Shown piece after piece: positions 49,701 through 60,929 of a stretch of 64,000 bases of DNA. The notes under the pieces were generated by a model. That model was not told the DNA's origin. It ran no database searches and saw only the letters and a list, made by a program, of their open reading frames with translations. The position numbers and the translations under genes were made by a program. Numbering within the stretch: the first letter of the stretch is position 1; each line of letters begins with the position of its first letter. The DNA comes from Ulota crispa (taxonomy: Eukaryota > Streptophyta > Bryopsida > Orthotrichales > Orthotrichaceae): the NCBI GenBank assembly GCA_963920765.1, contig OY987244.1, forward strand, positions 31,476,358-31,540,357, in the 5' to 3' direction.

Positions 49701-52700
49701 CGTAAGCGGATCATATAGGTCACCCAAGCGTGCATTCCACTTTTCACTCTTCCAGCTGCTTGTCTTTTCAGTGATTGAGCTCCCCTTCTCTTAGCAATAG
49801 TGCTCAACCTCCAGATTCTCCAGCACGCTTGAAACGCAGCCTGCAAATTCCGAGTGAAACGTGTGAAATGAAAATCAACGTGCGCAACATTGAAGGTTAA
49901 AGAAACTTCTTTCTTACTAACCATACCTCAGTCACTTATGATCGTTGCAACCTTCAAAACTAGTTGCTAAAGTCTTCATCTATCCAAGTGACAAGCTAAA
50001 GATGCATGAATTACCGAATAAGGAAACCAGTAACTTAGGGGAGGAACATGAATCATTTATATTGAGACAGATGCGTCTAGTGCATAAAATTTGATGCATT
50101 TCATCTCTTCATCAGATGAAGATATTGTGTCCCCTACCACTAACATCATAGGTTCTGTAGAATACAGAAGCCATCAATTATCAGAAAGAGGAATAGTTAG
50201 ATTTTGAAGGATCCATGTAATCAAATACCTGGCATTGTCGGTTGTATGCTCGACGCATTATGCAAGCGCGATAAGAGGCCATTCGCAAAAAATTGAATAT
50301 CTTTTTGCAGCAATTTTGTCTGTACTGCCTTTCGGCGTGTACAACGTTAGCCCTATCAATACATTGCTCCCTCACTCCCTTTTGAAGATTTATGAAGGCC
50401 CGCCGAGCCACTGATTTCTTTCCCATTCTGTCCAATTTTTGATCCAATTGCTCCTGTATTTCTGTAAAAGTAAGATTGACAAGCTCTCTGACAAGCACCT
50501 TCACCCTACGATAGTGCAAGAGCTTGTGAAAGTAGGACCTAGACCAAGGAATACCACAGTTGATTTTACTAATTCTGATACCTGTATATGATAAAAGCTA
50601 CAGAAAGCTAAAACTGAGATGGTCTTCTCGTTACATAGGAACTGTCAACTCAAGGAGTAACTTTTATGATGTGAGTATTGGAGCCACGGGGATTCCAACA
50701 TTAAGGAGACCCATCTGTTTATATCCTCTTACCTTTAAAATTAGATCTCGAAGCTCATTGCTATAGTCATCAGCTTTCTTTTTCAAAAAAGCTGTTTCCT
50801 CAGCAAAAGTGGCAAGTCGTTCTTCCAATTTAGCCTTGACGTCCAGAGTGGATAGCAGCTCCGCCTGCACAGACCAAAAGCGCGATTGTAAGCACTGAGC
50901 ACCTCGTGCACTGACATAATAGCAAAACGGCAATTTTGCATCCCCTGTTCTCTGCATTCTCCCAAGCACTGGGCAAGTGATTATACTCGTAACTTGAACG
51001 CATTATACAGGAAGCTGAATAATTTATTTTTAAATGGAATATTTACTATCCTACCGAATGATGGGCTCCACATTCACTTTCCAAAAAACTCAAAATCACT
51101 AATATCTGAACGCCTACTGAAAATCAAAGACAAATACATTGAAAACGCCGGTTCACCTGAAGCTGATTGACTTTCTCCTGAGCTTCGGCCTTTTCCCGCA
51201 GATTTTCATTCATATTCTTAATGCGATTCTGCAGAGAGGTCCTCTCATTTTCAAACTCGAGGACCCTTCGTTGTAGAATACCCTCTACTTCCTTTTTCTC
51301 TTTTTCAAGAGCCGTTGCTCTGGAAACATAGCACCAATTAGTAACTGTCTATAATGGTCCCTGGATAGCCACGCTGAGAGATTTGGGTAAGAATATGTAT
51401 TACAGTGTCGGCTCATGAAAACAGATCGGTTCCTCTAAGTGCTGGAAAAATGTTGGAAAACTAATTACGGACCTGTTACAGGAGAGCATATAGAAGCAGT
51501 ATTTTGACTGCAAAAAGTAGTTTCCAGGATTCTAATATAAGATTACTGCTCTACCTTTGAGCCAACCGACGCTGCAGCTCAAGTGTCTGCTCCATATCCT
51601 CATGGAGAGTATTTAGCTCGCTCTCAGCTCTCTCCACATTTTCATGATTTTGTTTCATGTACAGCTCCAGCCTGCAAGCGCGCAATCGCCAAATACCGTG
51701 ATTATAATTTTAGTACAGTTGTCGCACAGTGTCAACCATCGAAGAAACTGCTTGCCAAGTTTGACGGACCAGTTCCAAAGTGCAAATATACTGTTGAAAT
51801 TTCAACTGCTCTTGATTATTAACCCTTGTTAGCATACACCCTCAACTTTTCATCATCGTTGTCACTCTTCGTTATAAACGCTTAGAGCTACTCCATGAGC
51901 TAACCAAACAAAAATCATCCTCTTCTAGTGTATTGAACATTGGCAGCGGCGAAGAATTTTACTGAAATTGTTTCTCAAGCTCTGGTAGCTGCGATTTTAG
52001 AATCGTGCGAAATGAATGGAACCGAGTACATATTTGCACAGTGCGAGTACTGATATGGATAAAGTGAGTAGACCTTTCTCGAAGTTGTTGATTTATACTT
52101 TGCAACCGCTGCTCGCCGTCAATGTGAGCTTCTAAGTCAATCTGCAAAGCCGCCACCTGGCGACGTAAAGTAGCAGCATCAGAAGCTGGGGGCACCATCA
52201 AACCTTCGGCTCGCAGGCGTGGTCCAACTCGAAGCATCGATTGGTGCTGCCCAACTGGTGGATGATTAGCCATGTTTCCAAATCCTGATCCCGTCCTTGT
52301 GAGAGAACTTCCAACTGGACTCCCTCCAGGAATAATAGTGGATGTAGGCTTGCTAAATGCTACGGACTTGTTCATCCCTGGGCTGCTTCCCAAAGGACTT
52401 GTTCGGCTCGAAATGCCAGACATGCTTGAGCATCCAAAATTGTTTGCCGGAGCATTTCCCCCTCCAGCTTGTGCCTGCAAAAAATTGTAAACATACTTTC
52501 AACTCTTAACTAAGATGGAGTCAAAGCGAGAGAACAGAAAGCCTCATTGTCGTGCTACACTATCTGCCATATCTTCCGCTCCAGTACTTAATTGCAGCTG
52601 AATTTAGAACAACGTAATGACAAGAGAAATGTGTTGTTACATCAATTTAAAAGGCTTTTCAATCGAACGGACCATGTCCTAGCATCATATCGACAGATCC

Positions 52701-52852
52701 AAACGAAAGAGTACTACACTAATCTTACTACAAAACAAAAACACAAGTTAGCATACGAGGATTTCCAACGGTAGGGCAGAGCATACCGAGCGGGGGGAAT
52801 GATAAGGACTCCGAGAATTTGAAGGTCCAGCCTGTGAGTGGGGATTGTCCAT
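43752..52852 (-). CDS. Sfi1-like centrin-binding coiled-coil protein (17 exons)
   Basis: Exons: 52852–52787, 52474–52074, 51671–51555, 51319–51157, 50864–50733, 50597–50229, 49840–49317, 48781–48595, 48267–48137, 47843–47615, 46950–46699, 46314–46174, 45976–45830, 45646–45515, 45360–45261, 44943–44084, 43844–43752. All junctions are GT–AG and in phase; 4044 nt give 1347 residues. Layout: Ser/Pro/Gly-rich head (1–100); coiled coil (about 110–290); a basic helical zone (about 300–760) with Trp repeats, e.g. AFQACWRIWR, GMHAWVTYM, YFGAWSWLVKQW, YFLSWLDWLKLY, AIAAWRCI, VFRCWRNFLQHL, AMVFWRDY, ILRWWWEQMAW and TLHAWMHATF; second coiled coil (about 774–1030); long acidic Ser/Pro-rich tail. The Trp spacing matches Sfi1 helices, each of which docks one centrin. 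An in-frame TGA lies 18 nt before the ATG. The start of exon 6, exon 10 and exon 17 are the least certain junctions. Confidence 0.85.
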
Positions 52853-54633
52853 CGCTTCATGTATATATCACTGAATTCAAGAGAGCAAACCTAAAATTGC
52901 TATGAAGTCCGCATGACCTTCTGGAGCTCTAATAAGTTCGGTCGACGTAAGACTCTGCAAGTACAATTTCATGTGCATTAAAAAGCCTTGCTCTTTACCT
53001 TAGCAGCCTCCAATGAGCATCAACGCGCTCCTCCATATTTCTAGAGTATATCTACAGATATTAGCTCATGAAACTTGATATAGGCTTACACTGAAATGAA
53101 GCGAGTCCAAGAGGAAGAAGCTGCGAGCATTTTATGCAGTTCCTCAACTTGTTGTTCCGATCTTCAATTTCCGACTTCATTGTCAAGAACTTGGACACAC
53201 AAGATACTGAAAACATTTCTTCTTCGTGGAACGTGAGCGCGCACAACAATCCTCTGATCTCGGATTGCTATTTTACCAATCGTAAAGTGTTGAATCACCC
53301 ACTTAGCGTCCTGTAAAATTACTCTCCAGCAGCGTCCACTGTGAATTGAAAAAGAAGCTCAATTTCAAACTATCAAAGATCACGCACAGACACACGCACC
53401 TTCAGCTTCGACAGCTGATAAAAATTAGAGGTATCCTATTAGAGCAATACTGATCACAGAAGAATTAAGAACAAACAGAGCACTATCGTATCAAATGGTG
53501 AAAGCTCAAAACATTAATAACAAAGGCGACGTTGAAGATACTCTCATTCTACAAAAGCGCTTAAGTTAAAACCTCACAACTCCAAATCCAGACCTAAAAA
53601 TTCACCTTACTCAGATTTTAGTAGTTAAAAGCGCTTTAAACACGTAATCCTTAGCAAAATGTTGCACACTTATGTTAAAATGCACCTGACCTAATCCTAT
53701 CGATTCAAACAAAAAAGAACATCCAATAAACCCTAACTTATATCAACCTCGTCACTCACAGTTTTTAATTAATTTCATCACTCGATCTCTCTCCCTTCAA
53801 ACTGAAATCATCACACTCCTCAACGACAAGCAACATCCAAACTCAGTATCACCACGCTCTCCAATTCTATTCGCAAAGCATGTTCTCACGATCTACTTGC
53901 AAGCATTCCGTGCTGGAAATACATCATCCACCACACCTGCTTTGACGTACAGCTCGGTTTCCGCACCTCCGATCCGACAGTCTCCCGAATTTTTATCAGA
54001 TCTCGACGCGAGGCTGTGAAAGTCACAATGCGTGAAAATTTGAGCAGCGATTGTTGTCCAGATGAGCGAGAAGTTCGGAATCGGATGGAGTTTGGTTGTG
54101 AGCTTCGATTGAGGGAAGTCGGAGCAGTGATCCAAGTGGTGATGAGATGGTTGACGGCGAAGAGCCTTCAGGAAGGGCTGAGTCTTCAAGGGTGAAGCAT
54201 GTGAAGAGACGGCGGTTAAGCATAGAACGGGCGGCATGTTCTACCTGGAATCCGACGTGGCTGAGTGTTCAGTATCGGTCTACGTGGAATTCGTCGTGGC
54301 TGAGGATCCATACCCTACACTGAACAGGGTTTAATTTTTGATTTTGTCAAGGTAGAGCGACCCGCAACCCAGACTGCTGCAGGTAAGGAAAATCTAACTA
54401 AAATTGGAGGTACACAAAAGTTCATCCAAATAATTGCTATTATAAGCTACTTTTCTCCAAAATTTGGTGAATTGGGGTTCTACTCCTGAAAGGATCTGGC
54501 AATCCCATCCAAATTTTCACACTAATTTTTGAGTGCAAAGGTCACTAGTGCACTTTCAAGGTAAGATTTGGGCGAATTTTCTCCAACTTATTAAACCATG
54601 ACATTGAATACTGCATTTAGGTTGCCTTGATAA
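52853..54633. promoter_or_regulatory. Upstream region of the Sfi1-like gene
   Basis: Expected to hold its promoter and 5' untranslated region. A likely untranslated-exon acceptor, TTGAATTCAG on the minus strand, lies just before the start codon. Around 54255–54295 there are ACGTGG-type motifs (CGACGTGGC, TACGTGGAA). A 114-codon minus-strand frame at 53893–54237 has no recognised domain and may be leader sequence. No TATA box was assigned. Confidence 0.35.
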
Positions 54634-55433
54634 TTAACCCTTGAGCACCCGCGGTGAAAATGAGAAAATGAGGTCAGGAGGGACCATGCTCAAAAACATC
54701 ATACGCCCCAAGCTACAAATTTAGATCAGAGAGGATTCATTGCTGAAATAGCAAAAATGGTGTTTGATGTACCCGACTAGAAATTTGCAAAACTTTTGAC
54801 CGCACTATTTTGTAGATTATAATAGTCAAAGTACAACTGATTATGTAGCAACCAACCAATTTTAGGGGGGTTTGTGGCTGTGGACGCAAAATTTCATGCT
54901 TTAGAGGAGGCTTCTTTTGATGAAATTTAGGCAAGGGGTGAAATTTATTGGTATCTTACTTGTTGCCAAATTTGGTGATATTCTGACATCCACAAGGTGC
55001 TTTTTTAGATGCCTGAAGTTGCAAGGCTCATATGGCATGGTGGACAATAGATGGGGTACGGGTACAGCTTTGACCTCCACAAGGACATGCCTCTTGATGG
55101 TATTGCTACAAAACCCTTCTCCAATCTGAGGCATGCTTGCCAAAACACCCCTAACAATATGGAACCGCCTATAGTCGATAGTCTCTATCCTCGCACCTAA
55201 ACCCTAAATTGCATGAAATGAAGTTCTAGCATACTATTGTCATACTCAACTTGCACAATTTGTGCTTGTACAAGTAGTAAAACCCCCATTGTCCACTATG
55301 TTGCATGAGAGTAGTACCGTACCCTTGGCCAAGTGCAATTTTTTGGGCAGTACTATTCTGATTTGGACAACATTCTAAGGAAAGTATAATTTTGAGGTGC
55401 AATATTATTGCCCTTGAGGCACTCAAGGGTTAC
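54634..55433. mobile_element. TTAA element (piggyBac-like), 800 bp
   Basis: The left end reads TTAACCCTTGAGCACCC; the reverse complement of the right end reads GTAACCCTTGAGTGCCTC, so the right TTAA has become TTAC by one change. Same terminal family as 12839–13076 and 40589–41349. No transposase frame. Confidence 0.7.
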
Positions 55434-56420
55434 GAGCATCATCAATGTGTACATTCAAAAAGAGACAGATATGCATTTTGCTTGGTGGGGGCCACTTTAG
55501 CAAGAGGGTTAGGGACTTCTAGGGCTCCAAAGTCAACAGTGGGACAAAAAAGCATGACCTGGCCCCATTAGAACCACCTCTTGGGGCAACATATTTCCTC
55601 GTTTCCTTGTGCCCATGCTTGTTTCCCAGTGTGCACTGCATTTGCTGATGGAGAGACACATTGCTTGTGATAGCTTGTAATAGCTTGTAATTTCCCAACA
55701 ACAACTTGCAAGTACTTACATTCTTCTACTATTGTGCTTGAATTTGCGGCAAGAATTGTGTGAGGATTGGAAGGATCCGGCCTGTGAAAGGAACTGCATT
55801 CTTAAGGGGCAAGGAGCGACGCAGAACCAACTACTTATGAGTCCCATTTGGAGTGTACCCATTGATGGTACTCTAAGTTGCTTTACTTGGTAAGTTACCT
55901 CATGACTCACCAATTGGTCACTTGGAGGTGCATGTAACTTTCTAGATACTTTCATTTCACATGGTTTACAACTTGGACATAGCTAGTTTGTTTTTCTACA
56001 ACTTCATGGTTGTTGCTAGCCTTTGTAAAAATGGTTTATTGCAATAATTTCAATGAAAATTATTGTAGTAGCAATAAATACTTATATATTGTAGAATGTT
56101 GAGAAATTAGTGTGGGGCAACCTAAATGCAATGTTTTGTGTACCGTACTAATGATAATTTTTAGTGTTTTTGTACTTTTAGTGTTACTTACCTTATCGTT
56201 TAACTCACTCTAATTTGTATTTGGTTGATAACTAATGTTCATGTTGACAATTACTATCAATGTTGTACACTAAATAGTATGGAATTAATTTAGATTTTTG
56301 GGTGAAATTTAACCAACAAATAATTTCATGTTGACATTTAGTGTTAATAACACTAATGATTTTGTTGAAATTTAGTGTTATAGTTTTTAATTAGTGTTGA
56401 AAACACTATAAATCATTATT
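55434..56420. other. Intergenic DNA, no gene seen
   Basis: Short frames only. The region near 56150–56400 repeats the words TTAGTGTT and AACACTAA many times but has no fixed period. Confidence 0.5.
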
Positions 56421-57161
56421 AGGGTGATTGCAAGTAACACTTGTATTATTTTTTGTCCCCTTCAACTTATGCAAGTGGTTTTTGGCTCCTATCTTTTGCA
56501 TACCAAGTTATTTTGACATGGAATTTTAGAGTAATGTCCACTTCAAAGTTATAGACATTTTGTGGTTTTTTTTTTTTATATTAAAATTAATTTACTATTT
56601 TTAAATAGCCCCCAAATAAGTGTCTACTATGGCCGTTTTGGGGGTTTTGAGTACTATTTTGGGTTCAAAAAAGCAAATCTCATGCCACAAATCAAGAAAG
56701 TTGTTCATCATAGGACATTACATGGATGTATAGAAGGGTTTTAGGAAATTGTGAATTCTCTACCTTCCACATGCTCTCAAAGTGGGCATCCATTCTCCCT
56801 ACATTGGTGAAACAAAAAAAATTACTCCAAAAACCACTTGTATCACGTGAAGTTACTCAAAGAGATCAAAAATGGCCATTTTTTTATTATTTTGAATTTT
56901 TTTACTATTTTCTAAAAAGCAAAAAGAAAATTGTCTTTTTGTTGATAATTTCTGTCCCTCTATTTTTGTGCATAACTTTTAGAATAATTTTTTTCTAGGT
57001 CTGAATTTTTACAAGTATGTTATTTTAAGTGCTTTACAAAACTTTCATATTTTATTTTAATTTAAAAAAATTTATTTCAAAAGCTCATATTACTACCTAA
57101 TACTACTAGTTTTAAGGGTGTTTGAGACAAAATCGTGAAGTGTTTCTTGCAACTACTCATC
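56421..57161. mobile_element. Possible fold-back element
   Basis: The left end, GGGTGATTGCAAGTAACACT, and the reverse complement of the right end, GAGTAGTTGCAAGAAACACT, agree over most of about 33 bases. No clear target duplication was found. Internal sequence is AT-rich and non-coding. Confidence 0.4.
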
Positions 57162-57179
57162 AATATAATTGAATATTAC

Positions 57180-57311
57180 AGTTGTAGTGACACCCCAAGA
57201 ACAATGTCAAAAAATTTAAATGATATTTAGAATGTCATTTGACGTTAAAAAAAAAAACACCCTAAGTGTCCTTTAAAGTTTTGGTATAATTCTTGGGATA
57301 TCACTACAGCT
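57180..57311. mobile_element. Small fold-back MITE, ~132 bp
   Basis: The left end AGTTGTAGTGACACCCCAAG pairs with the right end, whose reverse complement is AGCTGTAGTGATATCCCAAG. The interior is AT-rich with a poly-A tract. The target duplication is unclear, so the superfamily is unknown. Confidence 0.55.
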
Positions 57312-57595
57312 CTATCATTCCACTAGCGCCGCCAAGACTAGCGCTTGTATTGAAAATTGTTTGATGAGGGAAATTATCAAAATAAAACCCCAATAAAGTA
57401 AGAGTTTTGCTTTGACAAAACCTCACAATTCAAGCATAATTTTGGTATAAAGCACATGTTAGGAAATTGATGAGAACAGCTAGATGATAAAATTTGTTTG
57501 AATGCTTGAAACAAACTATAACTTCAATTACGTTAACATCTTTGGAATTAGGCATGAATTGATAATCATTAAAGGGAATTTTATCTAGAAACAAG

Positions 57596-57954
57596 TTAAC
57601 CCTCAAATGCCGCGATGGTCACTGCAACTAGTTTGGCTACAATGATTTTTACATTAGCTCCAACATTGTCATTGGTGTGGCAAGTGCCCATCTACTGCAA
57701 AAGTTAATAGTACATGCTGACCTCAAGAAAATTGCAAGAAGGGCGGTATGGGACCTAAGATTGTGATTGTGAATCTTCTCACAATTTGGGTTAACCAAAA
57801 ATATGAATGTATTTGATGAGGTTTTTTTTTGCCTTCCACAATGAGCCATGTGTTTATGATCACTTCTGAAAAAAATCAAATGAAAAATTGCTTTTTCCTA
57901 ATAGCCAATCATAGTGAAGGACAGAAGACGTCCTCCTCAGCGTTTAAGGGTTAA
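57596..57954. mobile_element. TTAA element, 359 bp, diverged termini
   Basis: The left end reads TTAACCCTCAAATGCCGCGA and the reverse complement of the right end reads TTAACCCTTAAACGCTGAGG. TTAA is intact on both sides. The termini are intermediate between the GAGCGCCC and AAATGCCC subfamilies in this window. Confidence 0.6.
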
Positions 57955-58253
57955 AAGACTTTCCTAGTAATAATTTGATTGTGCTTTGGAGTTTTTATTA
58001 CTTTTTTAATAAAAGAAGAGGGTCACACCCAATCGCGCACTACCATGTATCTTGTATTTGAAAATATCAATGTCATATTGGATAAGGGTTTACATGCACT
58101 AATTATTTTAATCAGTAAGTTATGGATTTTTTATGATTTGAATGTAGAAGTGTATCTAATAACAGGCCTTGGATTCTTTTATTTTGATTGCAACATTACT
58201 TAACACCTACAAAATTTTGCTTGAAGGTAAAGGTCATTCTTAGATCATTTATC

Positions 58254-59142
58254 TTAACTCCTAAATGCCCAAGGCACCAAATTTGGGTGTTTGTGTTTGG
58301 TAAACTTTGAAACCTTGCTACTAGCAAATTTGACTATTTTTTCTTTTGGAGAAGCTGCAATTTGAACTTAGTTTCAATATTCATTTTGAATGTCCTCCAC
58401 ACTACATTTCAAATGTTTTTTGTGGAAGCTAAATTGCAACCATGCCTCTTGTGCACCAAAAAGTGTGATGAATAGTGTCACTAAAGAGCTTATGACAAAT
58501 TGCCACATTGGAAAGACATGCATCAAGTTGAGAATAAGTGAAGATCTCCCTTGGGTAGTTCCTTGGGTAGTGAGGGACCTTCAACAAAAACTCGTCATTT
58601 ATTAAAACTCAAATGTGTTTTTGGGCTAATTTCACTTGGAATGTTTTTGTTATACAAATAAAAATTCATTCATTGTTGGATTCGCTTTCATTCATAAATT
58701 TTGGTGAATAACTAGAGCTTAAAATTGTCTTTTTATTAGGTGGTAGCTTTTTGACAATTGCATTGTAGGCTCATTTGTGAAATTGTGATCATGGATTTGG
58801 AAGGGGGATCATTAATTTTGAAGTAACAATAATAAACATTAAACCATCATAAGTGGGTGTTTCCCAATTTTTTACAAAAGTTACCATTTTTGCATTAGAA
58901 GTTTTTTGCAATTCCAAGAAAACCAAAAGATTCCATACTCATCCCCTTTCAAGCACAAATGTCTTAAAACCCAGGTGGCTTTTTTGAACTTTTGTTGGCA
59001 ACACTATCTAGAAGTCTTGAAGTTCAAGATTCTAGGGCTACGATTTTGTTTCAATGTTTAACAATGATCTTACAACAACTATTCAAAGACTTCAAAACCT
59101 TCCAAAAAACAAGAAAAGATCACTTGAGCATTTAGGGGTTAA
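58254..59142. mobile_element. TTAA element, 889 bp, second terminal subfamily
   Basis: The left end reads TTAACTCCTAAATGCCCAAG and the reverse complement of the right end reads TTAACCCCTAAATGCTCAAG. TTAA is on both sides. The left inner sequence (GGCACCAAATTT) is shared with the short palindrome at 62074–62153. No transposase frame; the longest internal frame is about 71 codons. Confidence 0.7.
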
Positions 59143-59413
59143 ATAAATGACAAAAACTATACATCATAACCAATGTTCTTTAAACTAGCTTTGCTAGATT
59201 GCTAACAAAATTTTTGTGTAGCTCATAAAAATGTAAACTTTCTAGTGTTAAATTTGAAAATTTTAGCATTTTAGCAATGTTTTTAGCCACTTGCGCTAAA
59301 AGTGAAAATCATATTTGGGATTATTGATAATAACTACATCAAATTTTTTGAATTTGAATGGAGAAGATGGAACAGTTATACATTTCATAAGTAACAATGT
59401 CAAAGTAGAAGTA

Positions 59414-59802
59414 AGGTAGCCGCACCCATGGGCGTGACGTCCCCATGGGCGTCACTGACAAAGTCAAGGTGCTTATGGATACTTAAGTGATATTTATGGG
59501 TGACAAAACAATGGTTGTGGGTGATTCCATGACGGTTTTGAGTACCCATCTCACTATTTAAGAACCAACAAGCCTTATTTTTAGCATCTCTTACACATGG
59601 TCCCTACAATTTCAATGATTTTGGACTTTGAAAAATCTTTGTGAACAAATGCTTGCAATTGGAACCTTGAATTTGATGCCAATATTTTTGGTTTCCGTTT
59701 CCTAACTTCCAGTATTTTTTTCAAAGTTACTCAATTGTTTTACCTACTCCAAAACCCTTATTTCCACGCTTATGGGTTCCACGCTTACGGGTGCGCCTAC
59801 CT
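59414..59802. mobile_element. TA-flanked element, paralogue of 39845–41625
   Basis: The left end is AGGTAGCCGCACCC and the reverse complement of the right end is AGGTAGGCGCACCC, with TA on both sides. Internal blocks shared with the 39.8 kb copy include TTTATGGGTGACAA, TCAATGATTTTGGACTTTGA and GATGCCAATATTTTTGGTTT. It carries the empty TTAA site (CTATTTAAGAAC) where the other copy has a 761-base insertion. Confidence 0.75.
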
Positions 59803-59809
59803 TAAGTAA

Positions 59810-60848
59810 AAGATTAAAAATAAAAGCAACACTCGTAAAAAAAATGATAAAATTAAAAGTTGTTAACCAATTGGTTAAAGAACAAAAAGCTCAAAAGTGG
59901 CACAACATCATTGGAATACACATGTAAAAGGGCACCAAGTAACCTAGCACTAAGTTGTGCTATTCAAATAGCAACTCTTCAAAGGTCTATTGGAGCGAAT
60001 TGAAGAACAAAATTAGAATTACTACCACTACTATGATAACAGGGATGAAGCTCACAAGGTACAAGAAGCTAAAGCCCTGCAACCAACAACCAAGCCAACC
60101 AAGTTTTAGGAAGTCCACACAAACCTCAAAATCCTCCTTTGTGGCCCACGTTTGTTAACATTAATACAAATAATAATGAGTATATACATGGTTAGCACTA
60201 GTTGAGAAACACAAGTTTCCTTATAAGTGATTTGCAAAAGTGTGGTTTTGATTGTTAACTAATAGTTAACTATCCCAAAACTAAGTACTAAAATTAAATT
60301 AACTACATTTATAACTCATAACCAAAAATGGGCAATGTAAAAAGCAAAAAGAGGCCCACATTCAAAGCCCCAAATGACAAATTAAACCTCGATAAAAAAA
60401 AACCCAAACCACAAGTGAAGAACAAGATTGACCTCACTACAACTATTAATACAATCATCATAGAACATATTACTTGCGCTTTATTTTATTCTTATCAATG
60501 CCTCATGAAACTACAAGATGCTCTTTACTTTGTTTTCTTCTATACAAAAGCACCACTTCTAAGTCAACATTTTACCCTTTCCCAATACAAATTAAACACA
60601 TTTTCAACCCCTTCAGGCCTGGTGTCTACCATAGAGGTCAAGCAACTGCTACTTTTAATCAAAAGATGCAAAATCTTAGTAAAACTACATTAGACTGTTA
60701 GATATCATCTTAAAGAGAAGTTTCTCCATGAGGTCGCCATACAGAAGCAAGAAATCTCCCTATGAATTATGAGAAAGATTCTCTTAACGACATAGTCTAA
60801 AAGTTCTTATGAAACAATTAATTTTGAAAATTCTCTTCAAAAAGTTAT
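59810..60848. other. Intergenic or 3' flank of the plastid gene
   Basis: AT-rich. Plus-strand frames of up to 121 codons (60328–60693) are Lys/Asn-rich at first and then without domain; not supported as a gene. Any final exon of the minus-strand gene at 60.9–62.8 kb could lie here, but I could not identify it. Confidence 0.4.
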
Positions 60849-60929
60849 CTAAAAACGTCTTAGAGAAATTTTATTAAAAATGCTGTTGTGATTTGTGCAG
60901 ACAGAAAAGTCCAGAAGGGAAAGGCTTAC

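Noticed and set aside
53893-54237. 114-codon minus-strand frame upstream of the Sfi1-like gene
   Set aside because: His/Ser/Pro-rich with no domain; the true start has an in-frame stop just upstream and does not need this frame. Kept only as possible leader sequence.
60328-60693. 121-codon plus-strand frame starting MGNVKSKKRPTFKAP
   Set aside because: Lys-rich start, then low-complexity hydrophobic sequence with no domain, in AT-rich intergenic DNA; coding character not convincing.
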